Origin: Elusimicrobiota bacterium
GTDB taxonomy: Bacteria > Elusimicrobiota > Elusimicrobia > UBA1565 > UBA9628
Assembly: GCA_026388095.1 (NCBI GenBank)
Contig: JAPLKL010000044.1
Coordinates: 67,993-131,992, forward strand
Reading direction: 5' to 3'
Length of the DNA stretch: 64,000 nucleotides
Positions 24,244 through 32,582 of the stretch are shown one piece after another; position 1 is the first letter of the stretch; each line of letters starts with the position of its first letter. Position numbers and translations under genes: made by a program. The notes beneath the pieces are model-generated. The model made no database searches. It saw only the letters and a list, made by a program, of their open reading frames with translations, and was not told the DNA's origin.

Positions 24244-24351
24244 CCCTCCGTTTTTGAAAAAATAAGGCCGAAAATATAGACAGAATTTACATCGCGCGCG
24301 CGATGCGGATTGCGCTGAAAAATAAATGGTAATTTTTTCAAAAACGGAGGG
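24244..24351. mobile_element. MITE-like element with 20-base perfect terminal inverted repeats
   Basis: The 20-base arm at 24244-24263 (CCCTCCGTTTTTGAAAAAAT) is repeated as its exact reverse complement at 24332-24351, enclosing 68 bases. The spacer contains a further 16-base perfect palindrome (CATCGCGC and its complement, 24290-24305). I see no target-site duplication and no coding potential. The layout and AT-rich composition fit a miniature inverted-repeat element; a structured RNA or a very long terminator are alternatives. Confidence 0.45.
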
Positions 24352-24458
24352 GAACGAAAACCGACCGAGAGAACTGATGGTCGCAAAGGCCGGCGGATCT
24401 GAGATTGGAATAGCCTTTTTGGACTCCCCTCGCATTGGCAAAGAGGGAGCCCTATCAA

Positions 24459-24486
24459 GACATCCGAAAACAGACGTCCGAAAACC
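24459..24486. repeat. 14-base imperfect tandem repeat
   Basis: Two copies of GACrTCCGAAAACm-like sequence (24459-24472 and 24473-24486) match at 12 of 14 positions. It lies about 100 bases before the promoter of the next gene and might be a paired protein site or a slippage product. Confidence 0.4.
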
Positions 24487-24585
24487 TGACCAAGGGTTGA
24501 GGTTGCCGCGCCGCGTCAAGCACCTCAAGAAAGTGACCATAGCCGTTGTTGGATGATTCCCGCGCTGGCAATGGCAGGGCCTCTC

Positions 24586-24594
24586 TGTTATAAT
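24586..24594 (+). promoter_or_regulatory. Extended -10 promoter, leaderless start of gene 24601
   Basis: TGt-TATAAT is a perfect extended -10; its last base is six bases before the ATG at 24601. It is the clearest example of the leaderless promoter pattern in the window. Confidence 0.7.
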
Positions 24595-24600
24595 CCGGGC

Positions 24601-26625
24601 ATGAATTGTCCGAAATGCGCGGAACAATCCCTGGAAGAGCGGCTCGGCCCGAGCGGCATACTCGTGGACCTGTGCTCCGCCTGCGGCGGGGTCTGGCTCG
24701 ACAAAGGCGAGATTTACAATTACGTCCGGTACCCGCAGACGCTCCATGACGATCTCGTCAAAGCCTATGGCGACACCGCCCCGGGGCTGCGGCCGTGCCC
24801 GCGCTGCCAGGTGAAGATGACGCAGGCCAGGTTCCCCGCTCCGGGCCCGGTCATCGACGCCTGTCCGCAATGCGGCGGCAATTGGTTCGACGCGGGAGAG
24901 GTGGCGGCGCTGCAGTCCATGCTCGACCTGGAGCTGCGGCCCGAGCCTGAAGCCAAGCCGGCCGCGCCGGCCCCGGCCCCTGCCGCGGTTCCGGGGCGGG
25001 CGGTGGTCATGGCCGCTTTGCCCAGCCTGGCCCTGCGCTCCGGGGGAGTGTTACTCGCTCTCTACGCCGTCCTCATGGGCTTCTGCGCCGCGGCCGTGGC
25101 GTATCTCAAGCTGCCCCTAGACTATATCTTCATCGGCTCGGCCGCGGCCTTGCTGCTGAGCTTCATCTTGGGGCCCTGGTTCACGGACCTGAGCCTGCGC
25201 TGGTTCCACGAGTTCCGCTGGGTCGACGCCGCGGACCTGCCCGAGCACTTGCGCGGCTTCATCAGCAAGGCCTGCCGCGACCGAGGCATCCCGTTCCCGA
25301 GGTGCGGGATCATAGACGACGGCAACCCCAACGCCTTCACCTACGGCCATTATCCGGGCGACGCGCGCCTGGTCCTGACCCGCGGCGTCATGGATATCCT
25401 GGAGCCCGGGGAGCTGGAGGCCGTGGCCGGCCACGAGCTCGGCCATATCGCGCACTGGGACATGCTGGTCATGACCGCCGCCGCCTTGGTGCCCATGGTC
25501 CTCTACACCATCTACAAGGTGTGCTGCCGCCGCAAGCCCTCCTCCTCGGGCAGCCGCAAAGGCCGGGGGCAGGTCTTCCTCATCGGCATGACGGCTCTGC
25601 TCCTCTACTACGTCACGGAGTACGTGGTGCTCTTCCTGTCGCGCGTGCGCGAGCTCTACGCGGACCGCTTCTCAGGGGAGCTCACGCGGCAGCCCAACAG
25701 CCTGGCCTCGGCCTTGGTCAAGATCGCCTACGGCCTGGCCGGGCGGCGTCCGGATCCGAAGGAGGAGGAGTCGGCGACCCACGAGACCGTGCGCGCGCTG
25801 GGCATATTCGACCCGGTCGGCGCCTTGGGCTTGGTGGCGGCTTCGCTCTCGCGCGCCGGAGCCCCGTCCAAGGAGAACATCCTGGGCGCCATGCAGTGGG
25901 ACCTCTGGAATCCCTGGGCCAAATACTATGAGCTGCAGTCCACGCATCCTCTTCCCGCGCGGCGTCTGGAGCAGCTGGGCCGCCAAGCCGCGGCCTACGG
26001 GCAGGAGCCTTACGTGGACTTCGACCTGCGCCAGCCGGAGAGCTACTGGGACGAGTTCCTCGTGGACCTGGGCTTCCTCTGGCTGCCCTGGCTCATGGCC
26101 GGTGCCGCGGTGCTCTCCAACTCTCTGGCCGGCATCCACGGGGCCCAGACTTGGTGGGGCGCGGCCGCGGGCTGGGGCGCGGGCAGCCTATGCCGGCTGT
26201 GGTTCAAGTACCGCGGCGGCTTCTGCCCGGATATGACGGTGAGCGCCGTGCTCAAGAAGGTGAAGGTCTCGGGAGTGCGCGGCGTGCCCGCGGCGCTGCA
26301 GGGCCGGGTCATCGGCCGCGGGGTCCCGGGCTTCATCGTCTCGGAGGACCTGGTCCTGCAGGATAAGACCGGCTTCATCCTGCTCGACTACCGCCAGCCT
26401 CTGGCCGTCTTCCAGTGGATCTTCGCCATCGGGCGGGTGCCCGGGCTCATCGGCCAGGAGCTCAGCGTGAAGGGCTGGTACCGGCGCGCTCCGGTGCCCT
26501 ATCTGGAACTGCGCTCTTTCGTCTGCGACGGCAAGGAGAGCACCTGCTACAGCCTCGAGGGGCAGTACGTGTTCGCGTTCCTGGCGCTGGCCGCCGGGGT
26601 GCTGGGGATGCTCGGGATGTTCTGA
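24601..26625 (+). CDS. Zinc-ribbon M48 family membrane metalloprotease
   Basis: A 674-residue membrane protein. Two zf-TFIIB-type zinc ribbons open it: CPKC...CSACGGVWLDKGE (residues 3-40) and CPRC...CPQCGGNWFDAGE (about 62-100). After an Ala/Pro linker come two membrane helices, then an M48 peptidase domain with VAGHELGHIAHWD (about 275-287), a further membrane helix and the zinc-ligand region ELYADRFSGEL. A C-terminal membrane-associated part (about 480-674) follows. HtpX-like enzymes degrade misfolded membrane proteins. The start is chosen by the promoter six bases away and by the first ribbon beginning at once (MNCPKC). The U32-like gene starts two bases after the stop. Confidence 0.88.
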   Translation: MNCPKCAEQSLEERLGPSGILVDLCSACGGVWLDKGEIYNYVRYPQTLHDDLVKAYGDTAPGLRPCPRCQVKMTQARFPAPGPVIDACPQCGGNWFDAGEVAALQSMLDLELRPEPEAKPAAPAPAPAAVPGRAVVMAALPSLALRSGGVLLALYAVLMGFCAAAVAYLKLPLDYIFIGSAAALLLSFILGPWFTDLSLRWFHEFRWVDAADLPEHLRGFISKACRDRGIPFPRCGIIDDGNPNAFTYGHYPGDARLVLTRGVMDILEPGELEAVAGHELGHIAHWDMLVMTAAALVPMVLYTIYKVCCRRKPSSSGSRKGRGQVFLIGMTALLLYYVTEYVVLFLSRVRELYADRFSGELTRQPNSLASALVKIAYGLAGRRPDPKEEESATHETVRALGIFDPVGALGLVAASLSRAGAPSKENILGAMQWDLWNPWAKYYELQSTHPLPARRLEQLGRQAAAYGQEPYVDFDLRQPESYWDEFLVDLGFLWLPWLMAGAAVLSNSLAGIHGAQTWWGAAAGWGAGSLCRLWFKYRGGFCPDMTVSAVLKKVKVSGVRGVPAALQGRVIGRGVPGFIVSEDLVLQDKTGFILLDYRQPLAVFQWIFAIGRVPGLIGQELSVKGWYRRAPVPYLELRSFVCDGKESTCYSLEGQYVFAFLALAAGVLGMLGMF

Positions 26626-26626
26626 C

Positions 26627-27832
26627 ATGAAAGCGGCCGTGTTCTCGCTGGCGGCGAACTACGATCCGGAACTGGTCCCGGCGCTCGCCGCCTACCCGGT
26701 CGACGAGGTCTACGGCAAGTTCCCCGCCGACGGCGTCAGCGGCGGCCGGCCCCGCTACCTGGCGACCCCGCTCTCGGAGGCGGAACTGCGGCGTTACATC
26801 GGCCTGCTCGACCGTCACGGCATCGCCTTCAATTATCTCCTCAACGGCGCTTGTTTCGGCAACCACGAATGGACGCGGCCCTGGCAGAAGCGGATGACGG
26901 CCCTGTTGACCAAGCTGGGCGACCTGGGTGTGCGCCGGGTCACCGTCTCCACCCCTTTTCTCCTGGAACTGGTCAAACGCCGCTTCCCGAAGTTCAAGGT
27001 CAGGGTCGGGATCTACGCCCAGGTGGACACGCCCCGGCGCGCCCGCTTCTGGGAAGAGCTCGGGGCGGACGCGCTCACGCTGGAGAGCTTCTCGATCAAC
27101 CGGGACTTCCGCCGGTTGGCGGCCATCCGCCAGGCGGTCCGCTGCGACCTGCAGCTCATAGCGAACCATGTCTGCCTGCTGAACTGCCCTCTGCAGACCT
27201 ATCATCAGAACGGCTTTGCGCACGCGTCCGACGGGACCGGCACGCTCTTCATCGACTACTGCTTCCTGCGCTGCTCGCGGACGCGCTTGACGGACCCGTC
27301 GCAGTTCATCAAGGCGGCATGGATCCGGCCGGAGGACATCGCCGCCTACGCAGCGATGGGCTACAAGACGTTCAAGCTCCTGGAACGGGGGCTCCCGTCG
27401 GCGGAGCTGCTGCGGCGCGTCAAAGCCTACAGCGAGGGGCGGTTCGCCGGCAACCTGGCCGAGCTGCTGCTGTCGCATGGCTTGAAGGAGCCGCTGCGCA
27501 AGGAATCGTTCTGGACCCTGCGTCACTTCTGGAAGCCGCGGCAGGCCAATCCCTTGCGGCTGAAACCGCTGCTCGATTTGGCGCGACTGCAAGGCATGCT
27601 CTCGCCGCTGCCGGAGTGTCCCATCCGGATCGACGCGCGGAAGATCCCGGAGGATTTCCTGGACGGTTTCCGCAACCGCGACTGCGCCTCCCTGGACTGT
27701 CAGGCCTGCGGCTATTGCGAGCGGATCGCCGCGCAGGCTGTTTCGATCTCGCCCGGGTACCGCGCCGAGGTGCTGGGGAAGTACGCGGAGATCGACGAGA
27801 CCATGGCCGCGGGAGGGCTCTGGGGTGTCTGA
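26627..27832 (+). CDS. U32 peptidase-like Fe-S protein (UbiU/UbiV relative)
   Basis: A 401-residue cytoplasmic protein of the U32/PF01136 superfamily, a TIM-barrel group that includes UbiU/UbiV (O2-independent hydroxylation) and RlhA/TrhP (RNA hydroxylation). ADALTLESFSINRDFRRL and GYKTFKLLERGLPS mark the barrel. Cys residues likely to hold a [4Fe-4S] cluster are in CLLNCP (about 183-187) and YCFLRC (about 212-216). An extra C-terminal motif, CASLDCQACGYC (about 354-365), could bind a second cluster. It is followed, with an eight-base overlap, by a type III PKS and then a methyltransferase, so a small-molecule role (hydroxylation of a polyketide) is more likely than proteolysis. It may be co-transcribed with the upstream protease. 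Confidence 0.75.
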   Translation: MKAAVFSLAANYDPELVPALAAYPVDEVYGKFPADGVSGGRPRYLATPLSEAELRRYIGLLDRHGIAFNYLLNGACFGNHEWTRPWQKRMTALLTKLGDLGVRRVTVSTPFLLELVKRRFPKFKVRVGIYAQVDTPRRARFWEELGADALTLESFSINRDFRRLAAIRQAVRCDLQLIANHVCLLNCPLQTYHQNGFAHASDGTGTLFIDYCFLRCSRTRLTDPSQFIKAAWIRPEDIAAYAAMGYKTFKLLERGLPSAELLRRVKAYSEGRFAGNLAELLLSHGLKEPLRKESFWTLRHFWKPRQANPLRLKPLLDLARLQGMLSPLPECPIRIDARKIPEDFLDGFRNRDCASLDCQACGYCERIAAQAVSISPGYRAEVLGKYAEIDETMAAGGLWGV

Positions 27833-28958
27833 TTCGCGCGCCGCGCCGCGCCGGGCCCGCCTCTACGGGCTGGGCACGGCCTTGCCCCCGCACCAAGCGG
27901 GCCAGCCGGTCGTCAAACGCTTCATGGCCTCTTTGGCCGCGGCCACGCTCAAGGGCCGCCGGCGCGCGGTCACCCTCGATTTCCTCGACAAGATCTACGC
28001 CTCTTCGGGGATCGCCAAGAGGCACAGCGTCCTGGCCGACTACACCAAGGACTCCCCCGAGGACTTCGAATTCTATCCGCCCAACTGGGCCTTGGAGCCC
28101 TTCCCGACCACGGCGGCGCGCATGAAGGTCTACGAAAAATGGAGCGTCGACTTGGCGGAGCAGGCTTGCCGCAAGGCTCTGCGCGAGTCGGGCGCCCAGC
28201 CCGCCGAGGTCACCCACTTGGTCTTCACGACCTGCACGGGGCTTTTCGCCCCGGGCCCCGACATCCTGCTCATCGGCCGTCTGGGGCTGGAGCCCCGGGT
28301 GCACCGGGCGGTGCTGGGCTTCATGGGCTGCTACGCGGGCTTCACCGGCATGAGGATGGCCGGGCAGATCCTGGGGGCCGAGCCCGAGGCCGTGGTCCTG
28401 CAGGTCTGCGTCGAGCTCTGCAGCCTGCATTTCCAGAAGCGGGCCCTGCCCGACTTCATCGTGGCCAACAGCCTCTTCGCCGACGGCGCGGCCGCCGCGG
28501 TCTACGCCCGGCCCGGCCGGTTCCAGAAGGGGCTGGCGGATTTGGCGGCCACCCACAGCCGAGTCGAAAAGGACAGCCTGGAGCATATGTCCTGGCGCAT
28601 CGGGTCCTCGGGCTTCGAGATGCGCCTGGACCGCGAGGTGCCCGCGCGCCTCAAGACCGCCGCGCCGGGCTTCGTCGCGGAGCTTCTGGGCCGCGCCGGG
28701 CTCAAGCCGGGAGGCAACGCCTGGGCCATCCACCCCGGGGGACGCAAGATCGTCGCGGAGGTCCAGTCCGCGCTGGGCCTGACCGGCTCGCAGGTGCGAT
28801 CCTCGCTCGAGGTCTTGAGCTCCTGCGGCAACATGTCGAGCGGGACCATCTTCTTCGTCTTGGACCGCGAGCTGCGGCGGGGCTCGCGAAGCCCCGTCGC
28901 GGCCCTGGGATTCGGGCCGGGGCTCACCATGGAGGGAGCCGTGCTCTTCAGGCCTTGA
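27825..28958 (+). CDS. Type III polyketide synthase (chalcone/stilbene synthase family)
   Basis: A 377-residue homodimeric-type ketosynthase using acyl-CoA starters and malonyl-CoA. The catalytic triad is visible: Cys in GFMGCYAGFTG (about 169), His in AIHPGGRK (about 303) and Asn in SSCGNMSSGT (about 335). Bacterial members make alkylresorcinols, alkylpyrones or tetrahydroxynaphthalene. GTG 27825 has GGGAGG eight bases upstream and overlaps the previous gene by eight bases; the next gene overlaps by four bases. A PKS plus methyltransferase pair is typical of methylated phenolic lipids or pyrones. The starter unit cannot be read from the sequence. Confidence 0.92.
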   Translation: MSDSRAAPRRARLYGLGTALPPHQAGQPVVKRFMASLAAATLKGRRRAVTLDFLDKIYASSGIAKRHSVLADYTKDSPEDFEFYPPNWALEPFPTTAARMKVYEKWSVDLAEQACRKALRESGAQPAEVTHLVFTTCTGLFAPGPDILLIGRLGLEPRVHRAVLGFMGCYAGFTGMRMAGQILGAEPEAVVLQVCVELCSLHFQKRALPDFIVANSLFADGAAAAVYARPGRFQKGLADLAATHSRVEKDSLEHMSWRIGSSGFEMRLDREVPARLKTAAPGFVAELLGRAGLKPGGNAWAIHPGGRKIVAEVQSALGLTGSQVRSSLEVLSSCGNMSSGTIFFVLDRELRRGSRSPVAALGFGPGLTMEGAVLFRP

Positions 28959-29707
28959 GCGCTCGCGCCTGGCCGGACTTCGCCGCGCGCAGCCAGGCCC
29001 TCGAGCTCATCGACGCCTCCGGCCTGGATTCGGCGGAGCTGGCCGAGACTCTAAGGGAGTTGGCCTTCATCAACTCGGCCTTGGGAGGCTACGGCACGAC
29101 CTTGGGCGCGCTGGAGCGCCTCATCCCGCCCGGCTGCCGGGAGTTCGACGTCCTGGACGTGGGCTCGGGGGGGGGCGACACGGCGCGGCGCATCGTGGAG
29201 TGGGCGCGCCGGCGGGGCCTGACCGCGCGCGTGCACGGCATCGACCGCGCGCCGGAGGCCGCGGCTTGCGCGCGCCGCGGCGCCGCCGGCCTGCCCGGCC
29301 TCGAATTCTCCGCCCAGGACCTCTTCGACCTGCCCCCCACGAGGAGATACGACATCGTGCACGCGGCCTTGCTCCTGCACCACCTGCCCGACGAGGCGGC
29401 GGTCAGGGCCTTGGCCAGGATGTACGAGCTCTGCCGCTGGGGGCTGGTGATCAACGACCTGCACCGGCACCCGGCCGCCTATTGCTCCATCAAGTGGCTG
29501 ACGGCCCTTCTTTCGAAGAACCGCCTCATCCGTCACGACGCCCCGCTCTCGGTGCTGCGCGCTTTCCGCAGGTCGGAACTCGAGGACCTGGCGCGCCGCG
29601 CCGGCTTGCCCGCCCCCGAGATATCCTGGCGCTGGGCCTTCCGCTGGCGCATGGTCGTCCGCAGATACATCCGCTCCCAGGGCGGACCCGGGATCCTACC
29701 ACCCTGA
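28955..29707 (+). CDS. SAM-dependent methyltransferase partner of type III PKS
   Basis: A 250-residue class I methyltransferase. Motif I is VLDVGSGGGDTARRIVE, followed by the acidic IDRAPEA and the DIVHAALLLHHL region. The reading frame begins with TTG 28955, which overlaps the PKS stop as TTGA; no in-frame ATG or GTG gives a full N-terminus. It probably O- or C-methylates the polyketide made by the preceding enzyme. Some related clusters also carry a flavin-dependent reductase; here the extra gene is the U32-like Fe-S protein instead. Confidence 0.85.
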   Translation: MSARAWPDFAARSQALELIDASGLDSAELAETLRELAFINSALGGYGTTLGALERLIPPGCREFDVLDVGSGGGDTARRIVEWARRRGLTARVHGIDRAPEAAACARRGAAGLPGLEFSAQDLFDLPPTRRYDIVHAALLLHHLPDEAAVRALARMYELCRWGLVINDLHRHPAAYCSIKWLTALLSKNRLIRHDAPLSVLRAFRRSELEDLARRAGLPAPEISWRWAFRWRMVVRRYIRSQGGPGILPP

Positions 29708-29775
29708 CCTCGTAAAACTCCGCATTGCGGTCCAGGGCGCGGGATGAGTAGAGTATCAGCTCGGAGGCTGGACCT

Positions 29776-30912
29776 ATGAAAGAATTGTGCGTGGGGATCC
29801 TGTTGACGTCCATCCTCGGGTGTTCATCGGCTCCGACGGGCGCAGGCCAAGCGCCGGCCGCTCGTGATGGATCATCCGGCGAGCAGATCGCGCCGGATGA
29901 GGGCGCGTTGGTCGCGGAGATAGCTGAGCTGAGCCAGGCCAGACTCAAAAAAGATGGAGCCCAGAATCAGGGGCTGATGACGCGCGACGTCCACGCCAAG
30001 CAGCATGGCTGCGTCCGCGCGACATTCACGGTGGACAAGGACGTCCCGGCGGACCTCCGCGCGGGGGTCTTCGCCGAGCCGGGGAAGGAATATGCGGCGT
30101 GGATCCGCTTTTCCAGCGGCGGTCCCAAGATCCAGGATGACAAAGCGGCCGATGCCCGCGGCATGGCCGTCAAGCTCATGGGAGTCGCCGGGGAGAAGCT
30201 CCTGGAGAGCGAAAAGGGCGCCAGGACCCAGGATTTCCTGATGCTCAACCACGACGCCTTCTTCATCAAGGACAGCAAGGACTATGTCGAGTTCTTCGAG
30301 CTGGTCGCCAAGGGCTCGAGCCCGGCCTGGTTCTTCTTCGGCCGGCTGCCTTGGCGCTGGACCGAGTTCTCCGCGGCTCTCCAGCTCGCGAGGAAGGGAA
30401 AGAAGATGGTGAGCCCGCTGTCTTCCCCTTATTTCAGCACGACCCCCTACTTGCTGGGCGAAAAGAACGTGATCAAGTTCTCCGCGCAGCCCTGCTCCGG
30501 GAGCCCGGACCCGCGGAACCACTTCGCCGGCTCGCCGGACTACCTGCGCCTGAACATGCAGAGGTCACTGGATGTCCGGGATGGGAAGCCCGCCTGCTTC
30601 CGATTCATGGTGCAGAAGCGCTCTGATCCGGAGACCATGCCGGTGGAAGACGCGCGCATCCCCTGGGACCAACGCAAGTCCGCGTTCATCCCCGTCGCGA
30701 CCGTCACCATCCCCGTCCAGGAATTCTTGGGCGCAAGCCAGATGCGCTTCTGCGAGAACCTCTCGTTCACTCCCTGGCACAGCCTGCCCGCGCACCGGCC
30801 TCTGGGCAACATCAACAGGGCCAGGAAAGTGGTTTACGAGGCGGTCTCGAAGTTCCGCCACGATTACAATCACGAAGTCCGACGGGAACCGGACGCCGGC
30901 GACAACCCTTAG
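29776..30912 (+). CDS. Catalase-superfamily lipoprotein
   Basis: A 378-residue protein with a lipoprotein signal (LLTSILGC, Cys about 16). The body resembles catalase-like heme proteins: RDVHAKQHGCVRATFTV (distal His region), KEYAAWIRFSSGGPKIQDD, DFLMLNHDAFFIKDSKDY and the C-terminal HRPLGNINRAR. The canonical proximal RxFxYxDTQ tyrosine motif of true catalases is not seen, so activity may differ (lipid peroxide or peroxidase-type chemistry). It would be anchored in the envelope. GGAGG (29763-29767) lies eight bases before the ATG. It is convergent with the aldehyde dehydrogenase gene, with a three-base gap. Confidence 0.8.
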   Translation: MKELCVGILLTSILGCSSAPTGAGQAPAARDGSSGEQIAPDEGALVAEIAELSQARLKKDGAQNQGLMTRDVHAKQHGCVRATFTVDKDVPADLRAGVFAEPGKEYAAWIRFSSGGPKIQDDKAADARGMAVKLMGVAGEKLLESEKGARTQDFLMLNHDAFFIKDSKDYVEFFELVAKGSSPAWFFFGRLPWRWTEFSAALQLARKGKKMVSPLSSPYFSTTPYLLGEKNVIKFSAQPCSGSPDPRNHFAGSPDYLRLNMQRSLDVRDGKPACFRFMVQKRSDPETMPVEDARIPWDQRKSAFIPVATVTIPVQEFLGASQMRFCENLSFTPWHSLPAHRPLGNINRARKVVYEAVSKFRHDYNHEVRREPDAGDNP

Positions 30913-30915
30913 CGG

Positions 30916-32499
30916 TCACTCCGTGACCACGGTCCGGCTCTGCTCGCGCATGAACTGGGCGACGTAGTAGGGCCCCAGGCCGCCCTTGCCGCCCGAGCCC
31001 GAGCCTTTCCAGCCGGTGAAGGGCTGGCAGCCGGGCCAGGCTCCGGTGGTGGCGCCGTTGCGGCGGTTCGCGTAGAGGACCCCGAACTCGGCCTCGTCGA
31101 AGAACCGCGCCACCTCTTCTTCCTTGGCGCTGAAGATTCCGGCCGTGAGGCCGTAGTCGGCTTTGTTGCTCTCCGCCAGCGCCTGGTCCAGGCTCTCCAC
31201 CTCGGCGACGGGGAGGATGGGGACGAAGTACTCGTCCAGGAATAGCCGGCTGGAGAGCGGCGCCTTGACGATGGTGGGCTGCACGAACCAGCCCTTGGCC
31301 AAAGCTCCGTCCTGGAGACGGCGGCCGCCGTGGAGGATCTCGCCGTCCCGCCTGGCCAGGTCCACGGCCCGCTCCCACGTCGTGACCGCCGCCTCGTTGA
31401 TGAGCGGCCCGTAGAACACGTCCCTCCGGGTCGGATCCCCGATCTTCATGGCCTTGGTCCGGGCGATGAGCTTGGCGAGGAAGGCCTCGGCGACCTTGCG
31501 GTGCACGTAGACCCGCGAGCAGGCGCTGCATTTCTGATTCTGCATCCCCCAAGCCGACTTATACACGCCGTCGGCGGCGCTGTCGAGGTCCGCGCTGTCC
31601 ATGACGATGGCCGGGCCCTTGCCGCCCAGCTCCATGAGGCAGGGCTTGACCCACTTCCGGCTGAAGCCGCGGAACATGCGCATCCCGGTCTCCTGTGAGC
31701 CCGTGAACACGATCCCGTCCACCTTGGGATGCTGCCAGAGGGCGTCGCCGATCACGGAGCCCTTGCCCGTGATGAAGTGGAACGCGTCGGCCGGCACGCC
31801 GGCCTCCCGGTAGACCTCGTAGAGGCAGAGGCCGGTCCAGGGGGTGTCGCCGGCGGGCTTGAAGACCACGGTGTTTCCCGCCGCCAAGGCGGCCGAGGTC
31901 ATGCCCGAGGCCAAGGCCATGGGGAAGTTGAAGGGCGCGATGCAGACGAAGACCCCGTAGGGCCGCAGGATATCCGTGGTCCGCTCGGTCGGGGTGAGCG
32001 AGCCCATCTTCCGGATGAAGCCGCCGGCCTCCTCCATCTGCGCGGCGTAGTACTCCATGAGGTCGGCCGCTTCCTCGGCGTCGCCCAGGGCCTCCAGGCG
32101 GTTCTTGCCCACCTCCAGGCTCATGATCGCGGCGAGCTCGAACTTGCGGCGGCGCACGATGGCCGCGGCCTTGCGCATGATGGCAACGCGCGCCTGCCAG
32201 GGCGTGCGCGTCCCCCAGGCCTGCTTGGCTCCGGCGGCCGCCTCTATGGCTTGGACCGCCTGCTCGACCGTGGCGGCCGTGAACCGGCCCAGGACCATCG
32301 AGGTGTCGATGGGCGAGAGGTCCAGCAGCGGGCTCTGGCCGTTGCGCATGGGCTTGCCGCCGATGTAGATGGGGTAGTCCCGCCCGAGCCGGCCGCGCAC
32401 TTCGGCGAGCGCCGAATCGAAGCGGGCATGGATGGCCTCCAGGTCCGCGGCGGACGTCGTGTAAGTCACCTTCAGGTCTTTTTCCATCACGGTGGGCAT
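30916..32499 (-). CDS. Aldehyde dehydrogenase, pyrroline-5-carboxylate dehydrogenase-like
   Basis: A 527-residue NAD(P)-dependent dehydrogenase. The catalytic Cys lies in NQKCSACSRVYVH, the general-base Glu in LMELGGKGPAIVMD, the cofactor site in FNFPMALASGM and FTGSQETGMRMF. The length and the extended N-terminus (YPIYIGGKPMRNG) place it near the P5C dehydrogenases of proline breakdown, but the aldehyde cannot be fixed from motifs. The start has GGAGGAGG just upstream and a TAGAAT element about 30 bases before that. It is divergent from a LysR regulator, which probably controls it. No proline dehydrogenase is in the window. Confidence 0.85.
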   Translation of the reverse strand: MPTVMEKDLKVTYTTSAADLEAIHARFDSALAEVRGRLGRDYPIYIGGKPMRNGQSPLLDLSPIDTSMVLGRFTAATVEQAVQAIEAAAGAKQAWGTRTPWQARVAIMRKAAAIVRRRKFELAAIMSLEVGKNRLEALGDAEEAADLMEYYAAQMEEAGGFIRKMGSLTPTERTTDILRPYGVFVCIAPFNFPMALASGMTSAALAAGNTVVFKPAGDTPWTGLCLYEVYREAGVPADAFHFITGKGSVIGDALWQHPKVDGIVFTGSQETGMRMFRGFSRKWVKPCLMELGGKGPAIVMDSADLDSAADGVYKSAWGMQNQKCSACSRVYVHRKVAEAFLAKLIARTKAMKIGDPTRRDVFYGPLINEAAVTTWERAVDLARRDGEILHGGRRLQDGALAKGWFVQPTIVKAPLSSRLFLDEYFVPILPVAEVESLDQALAESNKADYGLTAGIFSAKEEEVARFFDEAEFGVLYANRRNGATTGAWPGCQPFTGWKGSGSGGKGGLGPYYVAQFMREQSRTVVTE

Positions 32500-32551
32500 C
32501 GCCTCCTCCTGTGCTCCTTTATCTCCATTCTAGTCTAGCACCGCTCTTGAG

Positions 32552-32575
32552 ATGAACAAAACGATATGTTTTCAT
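32552..32575. promoter_or_regulatory. Overlapping dyads in the LysR/ALDH intergenic region
   Basis: AAAAC-gatat-GTTTT (32558-32572) lies within ATGAA...TTCAT (32552-32575) in an AT-rich stretch of the 83-base divergent region. It has the size and place expected for a LysR-type T-N11-A operator and overlaps likely -10 sequences of lysR. Confidence 0.45.
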
Positions 32576-32582
32576 ATACAGA

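Larger units (their letters stand above)
24076..24600. other. 525-base intergenic region with AT-rich inverted-repeat element
   Basis: No credible gene. The stretch contains the inverted-repeat element at 24244-24351, a 14-base tandem duplication (24459-24486) and the promoter of the gene at 24601. The part around 24230-24360 is markedly AT-rich compared with its surroundings, which suggests acquired DNA. Confidence 0.6.
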
